From the NCBI GenBank assembly GCA_964415045.1, contig CAYPZL010000219.1, positions 1 to 8,422 on the forward strand: 8,422 nucleotides of DNA. The letters run 5' to 3'. The notes beneath the pieces were generated by a model. It was not told where the DNA came from and made no database searches. It saw nothing but the letters and a program-made list of their open reading frames with translations. This document shows, one piece after another, positions 1-8,126 of this stretch. The DNA is from CAYPZL01 sp964415045 (GTDB lineage Bacteria; Planctomycetota; Phycisphaerae; Sedimentisphaerales; Anaerobacaceae). The position numbers were made by a program, and so were the translations under genes. Each line of letters begins with the position of its first letter. Within the stretch, counting starts at the first letter, position 1.

Positions 1-60
1 GGTAGAATAAGGACTTATGACCGTTTTCGTGCCGAATAGGGAAAGTCGGGTTAGGTCTTA

Positions 61-93
61 TGCTCTGCGGCCTCTGCGTCTCCGTGGTGAAAA
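61..93 (-). repeat. CAGAG-rich dispersed repeat (TTTCACCACGGAGACGCAGAG type)
   Basis: Read on the minus strand, the segment starts TTTCACCACGGAGACGCAGA and continues with GGCCGCAGAGCA. It therefore contains three spaced copies of a (C/G)(A/G)GAG core. From general knowledge, strings of the form TTCACCACAGAGACACAGAG recur in intergenic DNA of many environmental bacteria, including planctomycetes. Only one copy is present in this window, so its repetitive nature is recognised from memory and not shown here. Its function is unknown. Confidence 0.45.
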
Positions 94-103
94 GCGCGGA
101 AAT

Positions 104-151
104 GCGAAACGAACCCAATTTCCGGAGGCCCGTGCGCCAAACAAAGCCGAC
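104..151 (+). repeat. GCGAAACGAACCCAATTT / GCCAAACAAAGCC dispersed repeat
   Basis: Two imperfect copies of one short motif lie 30 nt apart: GCGAAACGAACCCAATTT at 104-121 and a related GCCAAACAAAGCC at about 136-148. They share roughly three quarters of their positions when aligned. Read as protein, such DNA gives spurious peptides of the types KRTQF, CETNPI and AKQS. I recall these peptides as common false ORF translations in planctomycete metagenome assemblies. The pairing is visible in the sequence, but the genome-wide repetition is memory and inference. Confidence 0.45.
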
Positions 152-341
152 GTCACAATAGGCAAGGCGGGGTCAAGCGGGGCGGGTTGCCCAGATTTGC
201 GTGTAGAGTCGGGCGGCGCCGGCGGGAGCGGAACGGGTGTGGAGACGGCTCCAAAGAGGCGTTTTTGGTGCCGGGTCGGAGCCGTTCGGCTGCGAAACGG
301 GCGCGGGCTTTGGATTTGAGCATCCAGCGCCTGGAGACCAC

Positions 342-3300
342 TCAGGGCGCTTGGAAGGTCACGCTCCATTCGACAATGGCGTTTTCGGCGCGTGTGAGCG
401 TGAGTTTCGCCAGACCATCATCGGCGTTGGCAATCCTTGCACCGGTATGGGAATCGTTGACCTGTGCATCCTGAGGGACATAGCCGTTTGCGGCAATCGT
501 CACCACGTAGGGATCGCCGCCAACGATTCGGCTGATGCCCCGGAGCATGTTTCGACCGGGCAACCACTCGACGTGAACGAGATCGAGATAGCCCTGCATG
601 ACGTGCCGATTCGTGGCAATAAACTGTGGATGGGCGCTGGCCTCATGGACGGACATCATGCGCGCCTCCGCCGGGCGCAATCGTTGCGACAACACGCCGG
701 CACCGGCCACTTTTCCGACGTAGGCATCGTTCCAGAAGTCGTAGACGTGGTAGCTCTTGTCCGGATCGAGTCCCAGGGCGCCCTCGGCGGTGTCGCCGGC
801 GAGGGCGACGGCGACCTCGGCGCGGGCCTGGTTGTCGCTGTTGTAGAACGTCAGTTGATGCCAGCGTGGCGATACGGCGAAGTCGTAGACCCGGGGGTAG
901 GTTGCGGTGAAGGCATCTACCGGGCGAGCGGTTTGTGGGGTCGTATGGAAGGGACAGATGCGAGTCAGGTCGTGCAGCGTGTCGGCGGAGAACTGCGTGA
1001 AGCTGTTGGCCAGGAGCAGCCGTCCGGTCGTGACATAGACCATGGTCAAGAGGCTGCGCACCATATCGCGGTTCTCGCGCAGTCGATAGATGTTCTTGGA
1101 ATCGGTGTCATAATTGACCACTACCCGATTCTTATACCAGCGCAAACCGCAACGGGTAACGACCTGGGGCGTGATGCGGTCGGTATCGTTTTCCGTCCGC
1201 TGGGATGCCACCAAACCCAGGGTAATGTCCGAGCCGCGTTCCATATTCCGCTCGTGAAGGTAGCATTCCGAGCCCAGGCCTTCCCGGGCCAGTCGGAAGA
1301 TATCCCGATAGGCCCTGGCCGTGGTCGCATATTCATCCTCCATGCCGCCACCGGACGCCCAGCCCCGGGCCGGATAGTCAAACATCAAGCCCTTGATCCC
1401 TCCCGACCGATAGGCGGCATACACTTCACGCATGTGCGCGACGAAACCGGGATCCGTATAGTCATAGCTCCATACCCGAAAGCTCTTGCGCCAGGCATTG
1501 CCCCAGAACTCATCGTCATCCAGGGGACGCTTGTACGATTCATGCATCCAGGCAGTGGCATTGTTGAACAGCATGTGTTCGGGGAAGGCGTGGCAATAGT
1601 CCTCGGACCGAAAACCGGTTTGGCAGTAGGTCAGCGGGATGCCGCCGCGTTCGGTAATCGCCTTGCCCCATTTCTCGGAGGTTTCGTAGGGAGCTTTGTA
1701 CGTGCCGCCGTCGAATTTCCCGAGATTCGTGCTGCCGTGTTTTTGGAAATGCTCGTCATCCCACCATCCCTGCTGGTTGTTCTTGCTGTAGCAGTCGGGC
1801 ACGAGGCGCACCGCCGCCCGGGAGTATTTGAGGAAGCCGGAGTCGCGAATCGCTTCCATTTCCGCCACGGCGCCAACGGTGTCGTTGGTGGCCTTGCCCC
1901 CGCCGTAGCCGCCGTGATGGGCGTACCAGAGACAAACGGTGGGGAAGTCGTACATATTCAATTCGATCTTCTGGGCCAGGCGGACACTGCGGCCGTATTG
2001 CTCCAGATTCTCGAAGGGATTGTCCGTGATGAAATCCACGTAAAAACGATCGTCGGGCAGGTAGCGCACGCCCGGATCGACCCGTTTGCCCACGGGATCT
2101 TCCGCGTACAGAGTCCCGATGAGCCGGTGACGCGGTCTGGCGGTTTCGTTGACAGGCGTCAGTCGCCCCGGCAGCAGCGGTACCGATCCCTTGCGCAACC
2201 ATACCTCATTGACCAGGGCCCCCCGTCCATCCCTATGGCTTTCAAACAGGATCCGCATGCGACCCGAGCCATAGACCTCCTCAGGCACGCGCAGTTCAAC
2301 CTGGCGAGGATCTTGCTTTTTCTTGTTATGCCACAGGGGCACCTCCTGCTTATCCAGAAGCACGTGCCGGGCCGTGCCCGCGCCGCTGTCCACTGCAACC
2401 GATTGCACCCGGTCTTCCCGGTCCGTATGCCACCAGGAAAACCCCAGATAGTACACGGCATCGGCTTGCAGGTCGGTGGCGTCTAGAGTAACGCCTTCTT
2501 TGCCGGCCGCAGCCGAAGCGATCTCGTCGCCCCACAGGGCACGGTAGCTGAAATTGCGCCTGTCTGTACCTTGAGCCAGGCGCAGGGACTCGCCTGCCGC
2601 TCCCCTGTCATTGGTGTCATCCGGCAAATTCAGATAACACACCAGCGACGCCTCGCCCCGGGGGCCTCTCGACAACTCCAGTTTGCGGGGCTGGCGAACC
2701 GTGGCGAACTTCTCAAAATCGTGATAGGTCAATCCCCCCATCACCAGAGAGCGACGGGTCTCATTTGCGCCGAAGGTCAGCAACAGATTGTTGCGCGAAT
2801 GCACGTAATTGCCCTCGTACACCGCGGTGTATTTCTTGACGCCCCATTCCAGGGGCTCGCCGCCGCCATTGCCATCCAACAGCCGAAAGTTCCGGGTCGT
2901 GTCAAAGCCTTTGAACAGCGTGCCTGCGGCGACAGGCTTGATCCGCTTCAATTGTATGGGTTGGCTCGTGACGTTCTCAATGCCCCCACCCATCACGATG
3001 CAAGGCCTGCCTTCGTACAGGGTCACTTCAAACAGGAGCACCGCCCCACCGGGCTTGCCGCTCTTGATGAGAACGGATTTCCCCCTGCCCAGCTCATCCG
3101 CTATGTCCCGGCTCTCCCAGGTATGTTTGAGCCCCGGCGTGCTCGTAGTGACATCGTCGATCTGCAGACAGGCGTCCTGAATGCAACGGGCGCCGTCCCG
3201 TTTGTCGATGGCAACATACGTGCCTTCCGACAGGTCGTATACAAAGCGAACCTGCTCATTTTCAAGCGTCAGACGATGGTCGGATTCTACCATCCTGACA

Positions 3301-3359
3301 CGGGCGTCAACCACCGGGTTGATGAAAACCGCCAGCAGCAGCAGACAGTGTCTTTTCAC
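342..3359 (-). CDS. Secreted glycoside hydrolase-like protein, alpha-galactosidase (clan D) type
   Basis: Probable exported glycosidase of 1005 aa. The start is GTG at 3359, supported by AAAGGAG with a 9-nt spacer. Residues 1-19 form a signal peptide (K2, R3, hydrophobic CLLLLAVFINPVV, likely cut after VDA). About 20-270 look like the N-terminal beta-sandwich of GH36-like enzymes. About 272-392 look like a carbohydrate-binding or malectin-like insert (ALWGD, YYLGFSWWHTDR, ending NEVWLRKG). About 440-800 look like a TIM-barrel domain with LWYAHHGGYGG (477-487), RLVPDCYS, QQGWWDDEH and the strand GIKGLMFDYP (654-663). D661 is the candidate nucleophile, and D725 or D727 in RTENDTD (721-727) the candidate acid/base. 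About 808-905 resemble an alpha-galactosidase C-terminal domain (YHVYDFWNDAYVGK), followed by a further beta-rich tail. These domain and residue assignments come from resemblance and are not proven. The gene lies 52 nt downstream of the UroD-like gene on the same strand. Substrate is unknown. Third-position GC is lower than in the OPT gene. Confidence 0.75.
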   Translation of the reverse strand: MKRHCLLLLAVFINPVVDARVRMVESDHRLTLENEQVRFVYDLSEGTYVAIDKRDGARCIQDACLQIDDVTTSTPGLKHTWESRDIADELGRGKSVLIKSGKPGGAVLLFEVTLYEGRPCIVMGGGIENVTSQPIQLKRIKPVAAGTLFKGFDTTRNFRLLDGNGGGEPLEWGVKKYTAVYEGNYVHSRNNLLLTFGANETRRSLVMGGLTYHDFEKFATVRQPRKLELSRGPRGEASLVCYLNLPDDTNDRGAAGESLRLAQGTDRRNFSYRALWGDEIASAAAGKEGVTLDATDLQADAVYYLGFSWWHTDREDRVQSVAVDSGAGTARHVLLDKQEVPLWHNKKKQDPRQVELRVPEEVYGSGRMRILFESHRDGRGALVNEVWLRKGSVPLLPGRLTPVNETARPRHRLIGTLYAEDPVGKRVDPGVRYLPDDRFYVDFITDNPFENLEQYGRSVRLAQKIELNMYDFPTVCLWYAHHGGYGGGKATNDTVGAVAEMEAIRDSGFLKYSRAAVRLVPDCYSKNNQQGWWDDEHFQKHGSTNLGKFDGGTYKAPYETSEKWGKAITERGGIPLTYCQTGFRSEDYCHAFPEHMLFNNATAWMHESYKRPLDDDEFWGNAWRKSFRVWSYDYTDPGFVAHMREVYAAYRSGGIKGLMFDYPARGWASGGGMEDEYATTARAYRDIFRLAREGLGSECYLHERNMERGSDITLGLVASQRTENDTDRITPQVVTRCGLRWYKNRVVVNYDTDSKNIYRLRENRDMVRSLLTMVYVTTGRLLLANSFTQFSADTLHDLTRICPFHTTPQTARPVDAFTATYPRVYDFAVSPRWHQLTFYNSDNQARAEVAVALAGDTAEGALGLDPDKSYHVYDFWNDAYVGKVAGAGVLSQRLRPAEARMMSVHEASAHPQFIATNRHVMQGYLDLVHVEWLPGRNMLRGISRIVGGDPYVVTIAANGYVPQDAQVNDSHTGARIANADDGLAKLTLTRAENAIVEWSVTFQAP

Positions 3360-3368
3360 GTTACTTTT

Positions 3369-3375
3369 CTCCTTT
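3369..3375 (-). promoter_or_regulatory. Ribosome binding site of the glycosidase gene
   Basis: The minus strand reads AAAGGAG, followed by the 9-nt spacer AAAAGTAAC and then GTG at 3359. This strong Shine-Dalgarno match fixes the non-ATG start and leaves an intact signal peptide at the N-terminus. Confidence 0.75.
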
Positions 3376-3378
3376 GCT

Positions 3379-3402
3379 GATCGTCAGGGGCGCAGGACGA
3401 TC
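3379..3402 (-). promoter_or_regulatory. Intercistronic hairpin between the UroD-like and glycosidase genes
   Basis: On the minus strand GATCGTC (3402-3396) and GACGATC (3385-3379) form a perfect 7-bp stem around a 10-nt loop, CTGCGCCCCT. The stem ends 3 nt before the Shine-Dalgarno sequence of the glycosidase gene. No T-run follows, so it is not a classical terminator. It could mark mRNA processing or set the ratio of the two proteins. That role is inference, and a 7-bp stem can arise by chance. Confidence 0.4.
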
Positions 3403-3411
3403 GACCGGCGC

Positions 3412-4491
3412 TCACTGGGTGATCGCGTCGACCATGGCCCAGAAATTCTCCATGGGTGTGTCCAGTTGCACGTGATGTGTGGGCCCCAGAATCAAGCCGC
3501 CGTTTGTGCCCAGAACCTTCTTGCGTGCGGCGACCTCCTGTCGAACCTCCTCCGGCGTGCCAAAGGGCAGCGTTCGCTGTTCATCAATCGATCCCCAGAA
3601 GCACAGCTTGTCACCATAGGCCTCCTTGAGATGTCCCAGATCCAGACAGGCCGGCTGAATGGGATTGAGAACGTCCAGGCCGATCTCCACCAGATCCCCC
3701 ACAATCGCGGCAATGTCACCACAACTGTGGTAGGCAACCTTGAGGTCGCGATTGATCTCCTTCAACGTACGAATAAACGTGGCCAGGCGCGGCTTGAAGA
3801 CGTCGCGCCACATGGCCGGCGAAATCACCATCCCCCTCTGCGTGCCCATGTCATCCCCGATCCAGATCATGTCCACCCCCATTTCCACGAGCTTCTTCGC
3901 GGCCGTCAGGTGGAAATGATAAGGAATATCCAAAATCCGATCGGCGAGTTCCGGATTCTCGATAAGGTCCATCATCAGCCGTTCCAGACCACGCAAGGCC
4001 CAGGCCGTTTCCCAGATCGTCGTCACGGTGACACCGACAATCCAGTACTCGTCTTTGTGGTCCCGAATGAGAGATTCCGCGTCCCGGTAGAGGACGGGGT
4101 CCGTCGGATCGGGCGGTGTGTAACGATCGACCGCCCTGGCGTCGGCCAGGGGATGTGAGGCAAACTCCGTGTAGATACCGCCGCCGAAGCGCGTCTCATA
4201 CGGAACCGCCCTCCAGCCTACCCCCCAGTCGTCCGTATACTCGGCCCCCGGCTCAAATGTCTGGTAATAGTTGTTGGCCCACCCCACGGAGGTTAACAGC
4301 AGATCCTCGCCAAGATGACGCTCCAACCGATAGGTATTGCCTCCGCCATGAGGGTTGTGCGTTGTACCGCTCTTGCCGTCGATCTCCCGCCGGAGGCGCT
4401 CGGCAAATTCGGGAGTAAAACTGATTTGCATCGGACACCGGTCCGTTTCTTCGTGGGCCAGGGCCATCGCAACACGATCACGATGTTTCAC
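3412..4491 (-). CDS. Uroporphyrinogen decarboxylase-superfamily protein (methyltransferase-like, not HemE)
   Basis: Cytoplasmic protein of 359 aa, within the usual 340-370 aa of this superfamily. The start is GTG at 4491, with GGGGAGGT 7 nt upstream, giving VKHRDRVAMALAHEETDRCP, the typical opening of UroD-like proteins. An upstream start at 4710 is rejected because that extension reads through an interspersed repeat. Visible motifs are IGDDMGTQ (211-218), HSCGD (255-259), NPIQP (276-280), FWGSID (298-303), TPEEVR (312-317) and GPTHHVQ (336-342). His-x-Cys in HSCGD matches the zinc ligands of MtaA/MtbA-type corrinoid methyltransferases. The MRQAGR-type N-terminal signature of true HemE is absent, so haem synthesis is unlikely. 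No corrinoid-binding protein gene is visible here. It is the first gene of the minus-strand unit ahead of the secreted glycosidase. Methyl-group transfer or demethylation of a sugar-derived or other methylated substrate is an inference, and the substrate is unknown. Confidence 0.8.
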   Translation of the reverse strand: MKHRDRVAMALAHEETDRCPMQISFTPEFAERLRREIDGKSGTTHNPHGGGNTYRLERHLGEDLLLTSVGWANNYYQTFEPGAEYTDDWGVGWRAVPYETRFGGGIYTEFASHPLADARAVDRYTPPDPTDPVLYRDAESLIRDHKDEYWIVGVTVTTIWETAWALRGLERLMMDLIENPELADRILDIPYHFHLTAAKKLVEMGVDMIWIGDDMGTQRGMVISPAMWRDVFKPRLATFIRTLKEINRDLKVAYHSCGDIAAIVGDLVEIGLDVLNPIQPACLDLGHLKEAYGDKLCFWGSIDEQRTLPFGTPEEVRQEVAARKKVLGTNGGLILGPTHHVQLDTPMENFWAMVDAITQ

Positions 4492-4498
4492 GGAGTCG

Positions 4499-4506
4499 AC
4501 CTCCCC
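4499..4506 (-). promoter_or_regulatory. Ribosome binding site deciding the UroD-like start
   Basis: The minus strand reads GGGGAGGT, a 7-nt spacer CGACTCC, then GTG at 4491. This is the best Shine-Dalgarno match in the region. It places the N-terminus exactly where the family alignment begins, against longer upstream alternatives. Confidence 0.8.
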
Positions 4507-4594
4507 ATGCACTGCACTGGAGTTTGTTTCAATTTCCGTTGAAGCCTTGACAATGGCTTCTGAGTGAGACTTTACGCGATTCGCGCGCCGGCGG

Positions 4595-4656
4595 CAATGG
4601 CTTCTTCGCGCCGCGCGAGACGGGGGAGATCGCTTCGCCGCGCTCGCAATGACGTT
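4595..4656 (-). repeat. GTCATTGCGAGC...GAAGCGATCTCC interspersed repeat
   Basis: The minus strand reads CGTCATTGCGAGCGCGGCGA, then AGCGATCTCCCCCGTCTCGC, then a GC-rich stretch ending in AAGCCATTG. The pattern GTCATTGCGAG(N)GAAGCGATCTC is a widespread intergenic repeat in many bacterial phyla. Its false translation, of the type VIASxAKxS, is familiar, and here it reads NVIASAAKRSPPS. The segment is rich in self-complementary GCG/CGC blocks. Only one clear copy is in the window, so repeat status comes from established recognition of the motif. It creates an artificial N-terminal extension of the UroD-like frame. Confidence 0.65.
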
Positions 4657-4860
4657 CGTCCGGCGACGCGCAGCCGGGCACCACCCCTCCAACCCTTCGC
4701 GCCCTCCCACTCATCCACAGCCTCCCGCCCAGGGCCGGCGGAGCGTTCGATTGCACTCAGATGAACGCGGAGGCCCCCTTCGGTCTCAGGACTCCGGGAG
4801 CGCAACGACGAGACACGAGGCTCGCACGCCGGGCGATTACGCTTGCGGTGAAGAAAAGAC

Positions 4861-4889
4861 TTGCGGGACAAATGCTCATTCCTTAGCAT
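4861..4889 (+). promoter_or_regulatory. Possible sigma70-type promoter for the OPT gene
   Basis: TTGCGG at 4861-4866 and TAGCAT at 4884-4889 are separated by 17 nt. They match the consensus hexamers at three and four positions respectively. The position, about 130 nt upstream of the OPT start, would place the hairpin at 4897-4923 at or just after the transcript start. This is a weak pattern match with no other support. Confidence 0.25.
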
Positions 4890-4896
4890 GCAACGC

Positions 4897-4923
4897 GCCG
4901 GCCGGGTCTGCATCCCGGTCGGC
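4897..4923 (+). promoter_or_regulatory. GC-rich hairpin in the OPT upstream region
   Basis: GCCGGCCGGG (4897-4906) pairs with CCCGGTCGGC (4914-4923) as a 10-bp stem with one G-U pair and a 7-nt loop, TCTGCAT. It lies about 100 nt before the OPT start codon and is not followed by a T-run. It could be a leader structure, a terminator-like element without a tract, or a protein-binding palindrome. I do not recognise a known riboswitch around it. Confidence 0.4.
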
Positions 4924-5005
4924 CCGGTTCTCTTGCCGCTTTCCCGATGGTATGCCAGGAAAGGTGGGCACGATCGTTCGTTTTTGTCTATTTTACGCCC
5001 ATACC

Positions 5006-5014
5006 AAGGAGAGG
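5006..5014 (+). promoter_or_regulatory. Ribosome binding site of the OPT gene
   Basis: AAGGAGAGG lies just upstream of GTG at 5020, with AGGAG ending 8 nt before it. A second in-frame GTG at 5014 is too close to the site. Starts further upstream lack a comparable site and would add a non-hydrophobic leader unlike the family. Confidence 0.75.
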
Positions 5015-5019
5015 TGGAC

Positions 5020-6789
<1,770 letters not shown>

Positions 6790-6798
6790 GGACACGAT

Positions 6799-7431
6799 AT
6801 GAAGCTGTTTGGCTTTCTCTTAGTTGCGGCCGGTTTCATCATGGCGGCCCTGGCGGCGGTGGTCGATCGCGGCGCCATCCACGCAGCGGAACCCAATGCC
6901 GTCGAGCCCAACGTGGTCGAGGCGGCCGACAACAGCGCCGTCGATGCGACCGAGGGGAGCGGTGTCAAGTGGCTGTGGTATGTCCCGGCGCTGGCGGTGG
7001 GCGCCGTCGGCGTGGTGATGATCCGAACCGCCGAAGCCCGTCACAGCAAGACCGAGCATCACGTCGCGGCCAATATCGAGACCGTCGAGGGCTGCCTGGC
7101 GCGCATCGCTGCTAACATCACGAAGCTCAACGTCGAGAAGGCAACGATCGACACCTACGAGGTGCGTCACCGTATCGACGAGCTGTTCGCCGAAGACCTG
7201 GAGCAGTTCGTCGACGCCCGGGAGAGCATCGCCCACCGCTACGGCCTGGCTGCCTACGGCGACGTCATGAGCAGCTTCGCCGCCGGAGAACGATACCTCA
7301 ACCGAGTCTGGTCCGCCTCCGCCGACGGATACATCGACGAAGTCAACGAGTACCTCGAAAAAGCCAAAGACCAGTTCAACGAAAGCCTCGACCTGATCCA
7401 CCGCCTCCCCAACAACGCCGCACTCACGTAA
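6799..7431 (+). CDS. Unrecognised two-TM membrane protein with helical C-terminal domain, paired with OPT
   Basis: Protein of 210 aa that I do not recognise. Residues 4-22 are strongly hydrophobic (FGFLLVAAGFIMAALAAVV), a membrane anchor or signal peptide. Residues 23-56 are an acidic, low-complexity linker with an EPNAVEPNVVE near-repeat. Residues 57-75 (VKWLWYVPALAVGAVGVVMI region) form a second membrane segment followed by R77, R81 and K84, which suggests both termini face the cytoplasm. Residues 80-205 are charged, low in proline and look fully helical, possibly coiled-coil. No catalytic motif is visible. The ATG at 6799 has TAGGGA, overlapping the OPT stop, as a weak ribosome site and AAGGGGGG slightly further up. 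The 9-nt gap and matching high third-position GC indicate co-transcription with the OPT gene. A role as transporter subunit, stabiliser or regulator is inference. No T-tract terminator follows. Only a 5-bp stem, GCCCG/CGGGC at 7452-7466, was seen. Confidence 0.75.
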   Translation: MKLFGFLLVAAGFIMAALAAVVDRGAIHAAEPNAVEPNVVEAADNSAVDATEGSGVKWLWYVPALAVGAVGVVMIRTAEARHSKTEHHVAANIETVEGCLARIAANITKLNVEKATIDTYEVRHRIDELFAEDLEQFVDARESIAHRYGLAAYGDVMSSFAAGERYLNRVWSASADGYIDEVNEYLEKAKDQFNESLDLIHRLPNNAALT

Positions 7432-7580
7432 TGCCGACGCAGCGAACAGTTGCCCGGCCGGCGGGCCGATACGAATGACGGTTTCCCCAGACAATCGGCG
7501 CGCACCGTCGGCGCACCGCAAGTCATCGACATGCGTCGAGTCTTCCAGCACCTACCGTCACGGGCAACGTGCGTTTGTGT

Positions 7581-7931
7581 CTATGAGTGTATTCGGCGAC
7601 GCAGGCCGGCAGCAAAGCCCATGCCGATGCTCCCAAGAACAACCGCTCCCGGAAGAGGGACAACCGCTGGATCGGCCGCGAAGTCATAAAGCCTGAGCTC
7701 TGCATCACCTGCTGGGAAACCGGCACTCGTACAATCGGAAATCCAGAAGCGTAGATACCAGGGGTCATCGAAGTCCAGGGCGGCCTCGTGCATCAGCGAG
7801 CCACTCGCATTCGGGCCGTCGTAAAGTCTGGCGGATCTTTGACACCACGAAATTGTATTTCCTTTTGCGCACGGGACTTGCGCATTGGCCCGCAGCTCTT
7901 GGCACTCCATCTGGTCTTCTGGTCCGGTGGT
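7581..7931 (-). pseudogene. C-terminal remnant of a PEP-CTERM-type secreted protein
   Basis: The open frame ends at TAG (7581-7583), and its last part reads PAVVPLPGAVVLGSIGMGFA followed by AGLRRRIHS. This is a PEP-CTERM-like sorting signal: a VPLPGA variant of the VPEP motif, a short hydrophobic span and an RRR cluster at the extreme C-terminus. The preceding segment (LYDGPNASGSLMHEAALDF, WYLRFWISDCTSAGFPAGDA, ELRLYDF) looks like the beta-rich end of a planctomycete exported protein. Intact members have an N-terminal signal peptide and are longer. Here an in-frame TGA at 7932-7934 closes the frame upstream. The only ATG, at 7910, has no ribosome site, and the N-terminal 25 residues look unrelated. 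I take it as a truncated remnant. The alternative is a short real gene of 109 aa. Confidence 0.55.
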
Positions 7932-8003
7932 TCACAGGGGTTCATGGTTTGTCCTCTGAGACGGCTCGGACCGCCGGACCGAGAGCCACTCCCGCCGCCT
8001 CGA

Positions 8004-8126
8004 AGCCGGAGTCTTGAGGTACTTGCGATAGCCCTTATTGCCCACGAGGGATTTGTCGCCCTGTTTCAGGGCAGAACGCAGATGAGCGACGATCGCGTGG
8101 CGATCTTGGCGATCCGGATGATCCAT
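8004..8126 (-). mobile_element. Internal fragment of an IS1634-like (DDE) transposase
   Basis: The minus strand encodes HPDRQDRHAIVAHLRSAL followed by KQGDKSLVGNKGYRKYLKT. This resembles a segment found between the second and third catalytic regions of IS1634/IS4-type transposases, where a basic helix is followed by GDKALVGNKGYRRYL-like sequence. Only about 40 residues are recognisable. There is no start, no catalytic DDE triad, no terminal inverted repeat and no target duplication in view. Sequence on either side in this frame does not look like transposase. It is best read as a leftover slice of a decayed insertion. The family assignment is from memory of the motif. Confidence 0.5.

Larger units (their letters stand above)
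1..341. other. Non-coding region downstream of the glycosidase, repeat-bearing
   Basis: I find no supportable gene here. The open frames across it have no ribosome binding site and resemble no family I know. It contains two short segments that look like dispersed genomic repeats (about 61-93 and 104-151, listed separately). It also has an 8-bp perfect inverted repeat, ACGGCTCC at 245-252 and GGAGCCGT at 278-285, with a 25-nt loop. No hairpin followed by a T-run is visible on the minus strand, so the end of the glycosidase transcript is not marked by an obvious intrinsic terminator. Confidence 0.6.
4507..5005. other. Divergent intergenic region between the two transcription units
   Basis: About 500 nt separate the divergently transcribed UroD-like and OPT genes, so promoters for both should lie here. 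No gene is supported. Frames that cross it merely extend the flanking genes upstream or antisense, and they lack ribosome binding sites. It contains an interspersed repeat around 4595-4656, an 11-bp direct repeat CAATGGCTTCT at 4551-4561 and 4595-4605, a possible plus-strand promoter at 4861-4889 and a strong hairpin at 4897-4923. The stretch 4660-4860 shows nothing I can name. Confidence 0.6.

Noticed and set aside
245..285. 8-bp inverted repeat as terminator of the glycosidase transcript
   Set aside because: The loop is 25 nt and no T-run follows on the minus strand. It may be chance in GC-rich DNA.
237..2486. A 749-codon open frame on the plus strand
   Set aside because: It lies entirely antisense to the glycosidase gene apart from its first part, has no ribosome site and no family resemblance, and is explained by codon bias of the real gene.
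3181..4158. A 325-codon plus-strand open frame across the UroD-like/glycosidase junction
   Set aside because: It is antisense to two well-supported genes and shows no domain or motif of its own.
4527..4553. TTGTCA on the minus strand as a -35 box for the UroD-like gene
   Set aside because: No acceptable -10 hexamer is found 16-18 nt downstream.
4492..4710. N-terminal extension of the UroD-like frame
   Set aside because: The extension translates an interspersed repeat and is not part of the family domain. GTG at 4491 has a strong Shine-Dalgarno site.
4861..5019. N-terminal extension of the OPT frame from a TTG
   Set aside because: There is no ribosome site, and it would add an atypical arginine- and cysteine-containing leader. 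GTG at 5020 fits both the site and the family.
7452..7466. GCCCG/CGGGC stem after the two-TM gene as terminator
   Set aside because: It has only 5 bp and no T-tract.
7793..7945. 50-codon minus-strand frame starting at an ATGA overlap
   Set aside because: It lies in another frame across the PEP-CTERM remnant, with no ribosome site and no recognisable sequence.
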